This document shows, piece after piece, positions 25,404 through 31,724 of a stretch of DNA of 31,724 nt. Source of the DNA: CBFHSD01 sp965658375 (GTDB lineage Bacteria > Bacteroidota > Bacteroidia > Flavobacteriales_G > Salibacteraceae). Within the stretch, counting starts at the first letter, position 1, and each line of letters starts with the position of its first letter. Location: assembly GCA_965658375.1 (NCBI GenBank), contig CBFHSD010000026.1, positions 1 through 31,724 on the forward strand, in the 5' to 3' direction. The notes beneath the pieces are model-generated. The model did no database searches, had not been told where the DNA came from, and was given only the letters and a program-made list of their open reading frames with translations. The position numbers and the translations under genes are program-made.

Positions 25404-25880
25404 ATGAACTGGATTACACCGGCAATTACCGTCATCGTTACTGCTGTTTTTATGGAATTTGTAGCGTGGTTTACGCACAAATATGTCATGCATGGGTTTT
25501 TGTGGAACCTGCACAAAGACCATCACCAAAAAGAACCAGGCTTCTTTGAAAAGAACGACAGCTTCTTTTTAATTTTTGCTGTTCCTAGTTTCCTTCTCAC
25601 CTTTTTAGGCTCTGTAAATGGCATGCAATGGTGGTTTTGGATAGGCGTTGGTATTGGCCTCTATGGGTTTATCTACTTCCTCATTCATGAAGTGTACATT
25701 CACCAGCGCATAAAATGGTTACGCAACATCGATCACCCTTATTTTAAGGCCATTCGCAAGGCACATTATGTTCACCACCGCCACAAAGGGAAAGAAGAAG
25801 GTGAATGTTTTGGGATGTTAGTAGTTCCTTGGAAGTACTTCAAATCTACGTTTAGCAAGAACAGCAAAGCCCAAGCATAA
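25404..25880 (+). CDS. crtZ: Beta-carotene 3-hydroxylase
   Basis: A 158-aa membrane di-iron hydroxylase that adds a 3-hydroxyl group to beta-ionone rings. The start is the ATG at 25404, 5 bases after the cruF stop, rather than an upstream alternative inside cruF. All histidine boxes of the family are present: HKYVMH (25-30), HKDHH (37-41), HEVYIH (95-100) and HYVHHRH (121-127). Four hydrophobic segments flank them. The stop overlaps the ATG of the next gene by one base (TAATG), so the two are translationally coupled. Confidence 0.95.
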   Translation: MNWITPAITVIVTAVFMEFVAWFTHKYVMHGFLWNLHKDHHQKEPGFFEKNDSFFLIFAVPSFLLTFLGSVNGMQWWFWIGVGIGLYGFIYFLIHEVYIHQRIKWLRNIDHPYFKAIRKAHYVHHRHKGKEEGECFGMLVVPWKYFKSTFSKNSKAQA

Positions 25881-26590
25881 TGGAGGGGTGGCAGCACTAT
25901 TTGTATTTACTCATCAACGTATTTACGCTGTCTATTCCTGTGGCTCGTTCTTTTGATCAACGTGCTCCTTACTACAAACTCTGGAAACCCTTATTCCTCT
26001 CTATTACTCTGGTTGGCGCATTTTTCATTGTTTGGGATGTGATTTTCACCATAAACGGAGTGTGGGGTTTCAATGATGATTACCTTGTTGGCTTTCGAAT
26101 ATTTCATTTGCCTATTGAAGAGTGGTTGTTCTTTGTTTGTGTGCCTTACAGCAGTGTCTTTATCTATTTTGTATTGAATTTTTTCTTCCCTAAACCCGCC
26201 CTTAAAAAAAGCGCTACTGCCATAGCTTGGGCAGAGATTGTGACGCTCGCACTCCTTGCCCTTCTCTTTTGGGAACAAGCCTATACCTTTTGGACATTCA
26301 CCTTTTTGGCCATTTTCATGCTCTACTTGGTGTTGGTTGAAAAAGCGCAATGGCTCGGAAACTTCTTCAGAGCTTACGCCCTTGTTTTGCTACCCTTTTT
26401 AATGGTCAACGGCATTCTTACGGGTTCTTTCATAGAAGATCCTATTGTATGGTATAACAACGCTCAAAATTTTGGAATACGCTTGGGAACCATTCCTATT
26501 GAAGATGTATTCTATGGTCAATTATTGATTATGATGAACGTATGGCTCTTGCGCAAATTTGCAGGTCCTCACGCTTCACCCAATATTTAA
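25880..26590 (+). CDS. Lycopene cyclase, fused CrtYc-CrtYd type
   Basis: A 236-aa membrane protein built from two similar halves of about 110 residues, like the actinobacterial heterodimer CrtYc/CrtYd fused into one chain, the common form in Bacteroidota. Each half has the conserved Pro-x-Glu-Glu/Asp site: FHLPIEEWLFFV (76-86) and GTIPIEDVFYG (203-213). About six membrane segments are visible. It forms beta-ionone rings from the psi ends of lycopene without redox change. It is the last carotenoid gene. Immediately after its TAA the same reading frame continues as an adhesin remnant, so the break point of a rearrangement lies at or near its 3' end. Confidence 0.92.
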   Translation: MEGWQHYLYLLINVFTLSIPVARSFDQRAPYYKLWKPLFLSITLVGAFFIVWDVIFTINGVWGFNDDYLVGFRIFHLPIEEWLFFVCVPYSSVFIYFVLNFFFPKPALKKSATAIAWAEIVTLALLALLFWEQAYTFWTFTFLAIFMLYLVLVEKAQWLGNFFRAYALVLLPFLMVNGILTGSFIEDPIVWYNNAQNFGIRLGTIPIEDVFYGQLLIMMNVWLLRKFAGPHASPNI

Positions 26591-27169
26591 TTTGCCGATG
26601 GCGACTACAGTTTAACGGTAAGCGATACCAATGGCTGTATAGATACAGACATCATTAACGTGCGCTTGCAAGCTGCTCCAGTAGTAGACCTAGGTGTAGA
26701 TTCTACTTATTGTGAGGGTGACTTTAGCCTTGACCTAGATGCAGGAGCTGGTATGGCTGCTTACAACTGGAACGATGGTTCAAACGATCAGATGTTGACC
26801 ATTACACAAGGTGGTGATTTCTGGGTAGAGGTAGAAGACCAAAACGGATGTTTGGGATCTGATACCATCACTATTTCCTTAGACCCATGCCTAAGCATTG
26901 GAGAAATGAAGGTGATGACAGCCATCAAAGCCTACCCAAATCCAACGCGTGGCTTTGTAACTTTAGAAGTAACAGAAGGCGCGTTTGTAGAAACAGCGCT
27001 GATTCAAGTGATTGACTTTGCGGGAACCGTTCACCTACAACGTGAGTGGAATACCGAAGTGCAAGGAAACAAAACACAACTTGACTTGAACAACTTTGCA
27101 GTTGGACAATACTTCATCCTCTTTACAGTAGATGGAAACGTACAACAGTTCCCGATTCAGGTATACTAA
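26591..27169 (+). pseudogene. Orphan 3' end of a SprB-repeat adhesin gene with T9SS sorting domain
   Basis: From the base after the crtY stop, in the same frame, 192 codons are open to a TAA at 27167-27169. The translation begins FADGDYSLTVSDTNGC, the end of a SprB-type repeat, then PVVDLGVDSTYC with an Ig-like domain (YNWNDGSNDQ, GGDFWVEVEDQNGC), DPCL, and a type A T9SS domain (KAYPNPTRGFVTLEV ... QYFILFTVDG). It has no ATG near its beginning and no signal peptide, so it cannot be exported by itself. A GTG at 26660 is the first possible start but would begin inside a domain. The same domain order closes the adhesin at 28579, but the sequences are well diverged, so this is a remnant of a separate paralogue. 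Confidence 0.8.
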
Positions 27170-27182
27170 GCCAACACATAGT

Positions 27183-27527
27183 TCAATAGAGGAGGAAAAT
27201 GCGTTCCAGTAAAAAGTGTTTGAGCTTTTGTCGCAATATCTGATTTATCACCCTATGTTGTTGCACCGCTTCCAGCTCTTTGGATGTAAGTTGTGCGTAA
27301 ATGACTTGACTCAACTTCTTATTTAATACATGTGCTTTCAATGCCTGGCGCAGCACCTTTGCTTGGTGCATTTGTTTGAGTAAAGAAAACTGCGGTTCTT
27401 GCCTTTTCACCTCTTCTTTGGCAATGGATATAATTTCTGTGGTGTTGGCCAACAAGAGTTCATCCAAACGCTCAATCAATGCCATCCCCTCTTCCGTACT
27501 TTCTGCCCGTGCATTCATACCTTTCAT
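27183..27527 (-). CDS. Small helical protein of unknown function
   Basis: A 114-aa product, all predicted helix, rich in Leu, Gln, Glu and Lys (ALIERLDELLLANTTEII, KMHQAKVLRQALKAHVLNKK-like spacing). A second ATG three codons in (MNARAESTEE) is an equal choice of start. No signal peptide, membrane segment or metal motif. It converges on the adhesin remnant with 13 bases between the stops, and diverges from the small gene pair at 27633. Nothing identifies a function; it could be a coiled-coil regulator or an uncharacterised conserved protein. Confidence 0.5.
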   Translation of the reverse strand: MKGMNARAESTEEGMALIERLDELLLANTTEIISIAKEEVKRQEPQFSLLKQMHQAKVLRQALKAHVLNKKLSQVIYAQLTSKELEAVQQHRVINQILRQKLKHFLLERIFLLY

Positions 27528-27616
27528 TTATTATTGAAACCATTGAATCTTAATAAGGTTTGAAGAAAAGGCTTAAAATACCCAGCGCTTAAAAAAATGC
27601 TCTGTTTCTTTTTTCT

Positions 27617-27624
27617 TAGCTTTG
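27617..27624 (+). promoter_or_regulatory. Possible -7 element before the small gene pair
   Basis: TAGCTTTG fits TAnnTTTG and is identical to the box before panC. It lies only 8 bases before the ATG at 27633, so a transcript from it would be nearly leaderless. No TTG is seen at the -33 distance. Confidence 0.25.
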
Positions 27625-27632
27625 AGAAACCT

Positions 27633-27824
27633 ATGATGCTACTGCCGCAACAGAGGTCTTTTTCAATTAGAATTCAACAAGGAGAAAAACTGATCTCAGA
27701 AAATCTCATTCTAGCAGGACAATTGAAAATAGAACTACAAAAAGATTACCAACTGTACCTAGACCCCAACCCTAAAGGCATTGCCAAAGCCAGTATTTCT
27801 TATGAAGCCATAAAAAACGCATGA
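27633..27824 (+). CDS. Small protein of unknown function, coupled to a lipoprotein gene
   Basis: A 63-aa product from the ATG at 27633; the frame is open back to an ATG at 27597, which would add a hydrophobic MLCFFFLSFEKP segment. The body reads SFSIRIQQGEKLISENLILAGQLKIELQKDYQLYLDPNPKG, a compact mix of strands without cysteine or histidine. Its TGA overlaps the ATG of the lipoprotein gene (ATGA), which supports real translation and a joint role. No family was recognised. Confidence 0.5.
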   Translation: MMLLPQQRSFSIRIQQGEKLISENLILAGQLKIELQKDYQLYLDPNPKGIAKASISYEAIKNA

Positions 27825-28348
27825 AACACCTCTACGGCATACTCCTTTTGATTTTCCTCACTTCGTGTTCGGGAAAAAATGAAAAAACCTCGCTCTTTTT
27901 TGAGAACTGCACGTGCACCCCAATTGATTTTGAGGGTGGTTTTGTTTATTCCGATTCTTTGAACCAATTCTCGGTTCGTATACCCGATTCTACATGGAGG
28001 CCCGCTCGAATGCTTGAAAACGACAGAAGCATCATTATCCTTGGAGATTCTGCTGGAAACGGAGTTTCTATCATCACAAGCAGCCTTTCATCCTTGGATT
28101 CCAAGTGGGACCACACAGCACAAGAAGCTTATTTCTTGGCAAATAACGAGGTAATCTCAAAAGGTAAATCAGATAACTTCTACTGGTATGTGGTGTATGA
28201 AGGTCCAGAAGCTGCGCATACGGTGTATACCTTTTCACTTGATGAGGAGAAGAAAAAACTCTTTTCTACCACCTTTAGAACAAGCGATACTCAAGATCCG
28301 AAAAAGAGCATTTGCACGCTTGAAAGCTTTTTAAAAACCATCGAATAA
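27821..28348 (+). CDS. Lipoprotein of unknown function
   Basis: A 175-aa protein with a lipoprotein signal MKHLYGILLLIFLTSC, lipid on Cys16. The mature part starts with charged residues and holds two close cysteines (ENCTCTP), then FEGGFVYSDSLNQFSVRIPDSTWRP, a strand pattern like that of PsbP/DUF1795-type single-domain proteins, and ends with a further Cys near the C-terminus (KKSICTLESFLKTIE). It is translationally coupled to the 63-aa gene before it. The fold guess is weak and the function unknown. Confidence 0.65.
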   Translation: MKHLYGILLLIFLTSCSGKNEKTSLFFENCTCTPIDFEGGFVYSDSLNQFSVRIPDSTWRPARMLENDRSIIILGDSAGNGVSIITSSLSSLDSKWDHTAQEAYFLANNEVISKGKSDNFYWYVVYEGPEAAHTVYTFSLDEEKKKLFSTTFRTSDTQDPKKSICTLESFLKTIE

Positions 28349-28487
28349 GAACCACAACTCACAGTAGCATACTCCAAAACCATCCGGAATCAAAAGTGCT
28401 ACACCCGCCAATCTTGAAGCGATTACCTCCGCGAAGGCTCTAGCTTGAGTGATAGAATGCTAGACGGTTTACACTTGAAAATAAAAA
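28349..28487. other. Non-coding stretch with inverted repeats
   Basis: Between the lipoprotein stop and the adhesin terminator there is no convincing gene. The stretch is less AT-rich than a normal spacer here, especially 28400-28445, and contains TCTAGC and GCTAGA as an inverted pair around a 14-base loop (28438-28463). Short stop-limited reading frames exist on both strands but none has a start with a signal. Confidence 0.35.
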
Positions 28488-28517
28488 AACCCTAGCAAGG
28501 CTATACCTGCTAGGGTT
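28483..28517 (-). terminator. Intrinsic terminator of the adhesin gene
   Basis: AACCCTAGCA (28488-28497) pairs perfectly with TGCTAGGGTT (28508-28517), with an inner GG/CC pair and a small loop. Reading the minus strand, the stem runs into a T-rich tract (28489-28483 and beyond). It is about 60 bases past the stop of the large adhesin gene. Confidence 0.85.
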
Positions 28518-28578
28518 CATTCAGTAGTTCAAAATGATTCCAATAACCTATGCTAAGGATAATTGGATTATCACTCTA

Positions 28579-31500
28579 TTAATACACAGTAATTCTAGAT
28601 ACCATGTTTGTTCTTTCAGAAACAATACGAACGATATAAACACCTTGTGCCTCTTGAGAAAGGTCTATCTGCTTATAGAATGTTTCAGTAAGGTTCGAAA
28701 CATCCTCACGAAGAACTGTTTGGCCTTGCAAATTGGTAACTATTAGCGTGATGTCTTCATTTTGCATTCCTAACAATTCCATTTGAATTAGTCCGTCTGT
28801 AGGATTAGGATAAAACTTATAACGCACATCGTCCGCTACTGCTCCAACTGTAAGATCTAAACAAGGATCGCTCACTAAATCAATCGTATCTGAATTTGAA
28901 CATCCATTTACGTCTGTTACGGTAAGTGTGTATGTGCCTGCCGAGTCTGTCACCAGATTCTCAGTAGTATCGCCAGTAGACCACAGGTAATTGACAAACC
29001 CACTTGCAGGTACAATAGTGTAAGAATAATTCTCGCAAATAGTATCCATGTCTAGTAAACCTACCAAAGGAAGTGGGTTTACAAAATCAACGATTACATC
29101 CGCATTATCATGACAAGAGTTTGCATCTGTAACGACCACATTGTATGAACCTTCAATCAGTCCTACAGCTGTGGCACTTGTTTGGCTTGCTGGATCATTC
29201 CACATGAAACTAAAAGGTGCTGTTCCACCAGCTGGTGTAACAGTCGCAGTTCCATCTGCACCAGTTTCGCAGGTCACATCTTGTCCGGATGAAGCTAGTG
29301 TCATTCCAGGGAAATTGCTCAAATTAATTGTATCGCGATTGGTACAGCCATTTACATCTGCTACCTCTACCCAATACATACCCGGAATTGCCGTGGTAAT
29401 ATCTTGAGAACTTTCACCATTAGACCATGCATAAGACACAAAGCCAGCACCACCACTTATGGATACGGTATCGTCTATACAAAACTCAATATCTGACCCT
29501 AGATCAACCAAAGGAGGGGTATTTAACGCATTTATGGTAAATCCGTCTGTGAAAGTACATCCGTTAGCATCTGTTATTGTCACACTATATGAACCTACAT
29601 CAAGGCCACTCACTATATTTCCAGAAAGACTAGGGTCGTTCCATGCATACGTGTATGGAGAAGTACCTCCCGAAGCAACAATAGTTCCTGAACCATCTAA
29701 AACGCCCTCACAAGTAACATCCACTTTAGTGGCTGCACTAGCTATAGCAGATGGTTCACTCACACTAACAGTTGTATTAGCCGAACACCCGTTGGCATCT
29801 GTAATAGTTACAGTATGGGTGCCTGCAAACAAACCTAAAGCATTCGCCATAGTAGATCCATTAGACCATAAATATGCATATGCTCCTGTTCCACCTGTAG
29901 CGCTAGCGGATGCAGCTCCATCACCTAGACCATTGCAGCTTACATTATTGTTTACACTTGAAGTTGCCACCATTGCACTTGGTTCAGTTATGCTAACCGT
30001 ACCGGTTGAAGTACAACCACCCGCATCTGTAACAGTAACAGTATATGTATTTGCTGACAACCCTGTTGCTGACGCAGAGGTAGACCCATTTGACCACAAG
30101 TAGCTATATGGTGAAGTACCTCCCGAAGCGACAACTGACGCGCCTCCATCACTCCCATTGAAGCAAGTAACATTGTTATCGAAAGATGCCAATGTAATAA
30201 GAGCAGAAGGTTCTGATAATGCAACAGCAGAAACTACAGTACAGCCACTCGAGGAGCTCACTGTAACAGTATAATTTCCAGCTCCTACATTGCTTAATGA
30301 GCTTGAAGTAGAACCATTAGACCAAGAATAGGTATATGGTGTGCCTCCTCCGCTTACACTCACAAACAATTGCCCGTCATTCGCACCATTACAACTAATA
30401 GATTGACTAATAGTTGCATTAGCAGTTAAGGCTGTAGGTTGGGTGATGTTTACAGCACTATTTGTTGTGCATCCATTCGCATCTGTAATTGTTACTGAAT
30501 AAGGTCCAGCCGCCAGACCAGAAGCCGTTGAACTACTTGCACCGTTAGACCATGCAAAACTATAAGGGGCTGTTCCACCTGAAATACTTGCTGTTGCTTG
30601 TCCATCTACCAATCCATTACAGCTTACATTGTTCGCAACAGTTGCAGAAGCGGAAAGGGCTGCCGTTGGTTCTGTAATATTTACAGATCCATTAGAAACA
30701 CATCCATTCGCATCTGTTAAAGTAAAAGTAAGCGGGCCAGCTGATAAACCTGAAGGTGATGCCGCTGTGGAACCATTTGACCATAAGTAGCTGTAAGGTG
30801 CGTTTCCTCCTGTTGCTACAACAGTGGCAGCGCCATCTGAACCTCCAAAACAACTGACATTAGCCGTAGTGTTCGCTATGGTAAGAATACCCGCTGGGTC
30901 TGAGAGCGATATTGCCGAAATTGCCGAACACCCATTTGCATCTGTAATAGTCACATTATAGGTGCCGGCTGAAACACCAGCAAGAGTGGCATTTGTTCCT
31001 CCATTTGACCAAGAATATGCGTAAGGCGCTGTCCCTCCAGTTCCACTGACTGAAACCTGACCGTCAGACAATCCATTACAGGAAATATTAGAAACTACAC
31101 TTGCAGTTGCATTCATCACAGATGGCTCTGTAATATTAGCACTAACACTTGATGCACAACCATTTAAATCTGTGATTGTTGCTGTATATGTGCCTGCGGT
31201 CATTCCAGTTAAAGAATCGGCTGTTGTACCATCAGACCATTGGAATGTGTACGGAGTGGCTCCTCCCGTGGCAGAGACCGTTGCAGTCCCATCACTTAAA
31301 CCATTACACGAAACTGCCGTTGTTGTTGATCCTGCCGTTGGGCCCGAAACAACTGTTGCAACAGTGTCTGAGAAAGAACCGCAAGTACCTGTTATAGTAA
31401 CAGAATATGTGCCTGCACTAGTTACAGTAATGCTAGAATCTGTTGATCCTGTACTCCACAAATTGCTAAAACCCCCATGTGTTACTCCTGTCAATACTTG

Positions 31501-31724
31501 ACTGCCCCCAGGGCAGAGGACTACAGTATCTTCGACAAATACAAAGTCCGATAAGAATTCATCAGCCCCAATACATGGAGGTGTCATTCTCAGGTCACCT
31601 TCAAAATCATACATTACGTATGGAAGAGATTCTCCCATACCGTACAATGAATCGTTACATACTCTCAAAGACTCCATATCAACAAATGGCATCATTACTT
31701 CTAAGCTATTGCTATCGAAGCTAG
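28579..31724 (-). CDS. Large surface adhesin with SprB repeats and T9SS sorting domain, N-terminus missing
   Basis: At least 1048 codons, open to the window edge. The first visible part reads DFEGDLRMTPPCIGADEF, the closing motif often found after right-handed beta-helix (polymorphic repeat) domains, so a beta-helix probably lies upstream outside the window. Then comes an Ig-like domain (NLWSTGSTDSSITVT), seven regular SprB repeats of about 75 residues (pattern SCNGxxDG ... GGTxPYxYxWSNG ... AGxYxVTITDANGC ... ITEP), an eighth related unit (VTCEGVLDG), an Ig-like domain (VDLGSDIEFC), a ninth repeat (VTCETGADG), another Ig-like domain and a type A T9SS domain (KFYPNPTDGLIQMEL ... GVYIVRIV). 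This predicts a secreted, cell-surface filament used for adhesion or gliding. A strong terminator follows. Confidence 0.93.
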   Translation of the reverse strand, partial: SFDSNSLEVMMPFVDMESLRVCNDSLYGMGESLPYVMYDFEGDLRMTPPCIGADEFLSDFVFVEDTVVLCPGGSQVLTGVTHGGFSNLWSTGSTDSSITVTSAGTYSVTITGTCGSFSDTVATVVSGPTAGSTTTAVSCNGLSDGTATVSATGGATPYTFQWSDGTTADSLTGMTAGTYTATITDLNGCASSVSANITEPSVMNATASVVSNISCNGLSDGQVSVSGTGGTAPYAYSWSNGGTNATLAGVSAGTYNVTITDANGCSAISAISLSDPAGILTIANTTANVSCFGGSDGAATVVATGGNAPYSYLWSNGSTAASPSGLSAGPLTFTLTDANGCVSNGSVNITEPTAALSASATVANNVSCNGLVDGQATASISGGTAPYSFAWSNGASSSTASGLAAGPYSVTITDANGCTTNSAVNITQPTALTANATISQSISCNGANDGQLFVSVSGGGTPYTYSWSNGSTSSSLSNVGAGNYTVTVSSSSGCTVVSAVALSEPSALITLASFDNNVTCFNGSDGGASVVASGGTSPYSYLWSNGSTSASATGLSANTYTVTVTDAGGCTSTGTVSITEPSAMVATSSVNNNVSCNGLGDGAASASATGGTGAYAYLWSNGSTMANALGLFAGTHTVTITDANGCSANTTVSVSEPSAIASAATKVDVTCEGVLDGSGTIVASGGTSPYTYAWNDPSLSGNIVSGLDVGSYSVTITDANGCTFTDGFTINALNTPPLVDLGSDIEFCIDDTVSISGGAGFVSYAWSNGESSQDITTAIPGMYWVEVADVNGCTNRDTINLSNFPGMTLASSGQDVTCETGADGTATVTPAGGTAPFSFMWNDPASQTSATAVGLIEGSYNVVVTDANSCHDNADVIVDFVNPLPLVGLLDMDTICENYSYTIVPASGFVNYLWSTGDTTENLVTDSAGTYTLTVTDVNGCSNSDTIDLVSDPCLDLTVGAVADDVRYKFYPNPTDGLIQMELLGMQNEDITLIVTNLQGQTVLREDVSNLTETFYKQIDLSQEAQGVYIVRIVSERTNMVSRITVY
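29530..31330 (-). repeat. Tandem SprB-type repeats within the adhesin gene
   Basis: Eight consecutive units, measured by the Cys-Asn-Gly-like codons near 31302, 31073, 30845, 30615, 30390, 30163, 29938 and 29709, give a period of about 225-230 bases. A ninth unit lies near 29270 after an inserted Ig-like domain. The DNA of the units has diverged, most at synonymous sites, so they are old repeats rather than recent copies. They end in ANGC or similar before a linker of TEPs and Ala/Ser/Thr residues. Confidence 0.85.

Noticed and set aside
26588..27169. Programmed read-through of the crtY stop to make a CrtY-T9SS fusion
   Set aside because: CrtY is an inner-membrane enzyme and has no T9SS export route; no stem-loop or read-through context is visible around the TAA.
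29141..30103. Long plus-strand open frames (88 and 214 codons) antisense to the adhesin gene
   Set aside because: They are mirror readings of the low-complexity SprB repeats on the minus strand, have no start context or signal peptide, and their composition follows the repeat period.
29530..31330. CRISPR-like periodicity
   Set aside because: The 225-230-base period is coding, in frame, and encodes SprB-type protein repeats with no short identical repeats.

Overview
The window is chromosomal DNA from a member of the Bacteroidota, most likely a marine flavobacterium-like lineage (order Flavobacteriales). The support is the gene content: type IX secretion (T9SS) C-terminal sorting domains, SprB-type surface repeats, a DUF4270 lipoprotein, a fused CrtYcd lycopene cyclase with CruF and CrtZ, the ligase-associated helicase/phosphoesterase pair, promoters of the TTG-N20-TAnnTTTG type, and several TTG start codons. 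No tRNA, rRNA, CRISPR array or intact mobile element was seen.

Layout. (1) 1-1860 is a markedly AT-rich stretch with a secreted protein cut by the window edge, a two-helix membrane peptide overlapping a 343-aa membrane-anchored unknown, and then a small repeat protein (to 2073). (2) 6180-2182, minus strand: a tightly packed operon of a single-domain glycogen-synthase-like protein, a DUF4270 lipoprotein and glmS. (3) 6301-10437, plus strand, diverging from a shared 120-bp promoter region: panC, panD, a flippase-like membrane protein, an RfaE2-type nucleotidyltransferase and radA. (4) An OmpA-family coiled-coil lipoprotein on the minus strand diverges from a 1144-aa predicted outer-membrane beta-barrel on the plus strand. 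(5) 22126-15278, minus strand: the ligase-associated DEXH helicase, a T9SS-exported subtilase and the phosphoesterase PdeM. The subtilase splits the usual repair pair, and a strong terminator hairpin sits just before pdeM. (6) 22769-26590, plus strand: a carotenoid operon of a SelL-like redox protein, a CrtD-like desaturase, CruF, CrtZ and CrtYcd. It fits the late steps from lycopene to a saproxanthin/myxol-type monocyclic carotenoid. (7) Fused directly after the crtY stop, in the same frame, is the orphan 3' end of a SprB-repeat/T9SS adhesin gene with no start or signal peptide. (8) Three small unknown genes, one of them a lipoprotein, follow. (9) 31724-28579, minus strand: the C-terminal part of a very large T9SS adhesin with about nine SprB-type repeats of 225-230 bp.

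How the genes work together. Regions 2 and 3 are mainly housekeeping (amino sugar, coenzyme A precursor, recombination). Region 5 combines DNA repair with secreted proteolysis. Region 6 makes a membrane pigment. Regions 7 and 9 belong to the cell surface and show rearrangement of adhesin genes. The points most worth a second look are the adhesin remnant joined to crtY, the interrupted repair locus with its leader hairpin, the glycogen-synthase-like protein lacking the substrate-loop motif and half the fold, and the AT-rich left end. I did not find a clearly new defence or mobile system.
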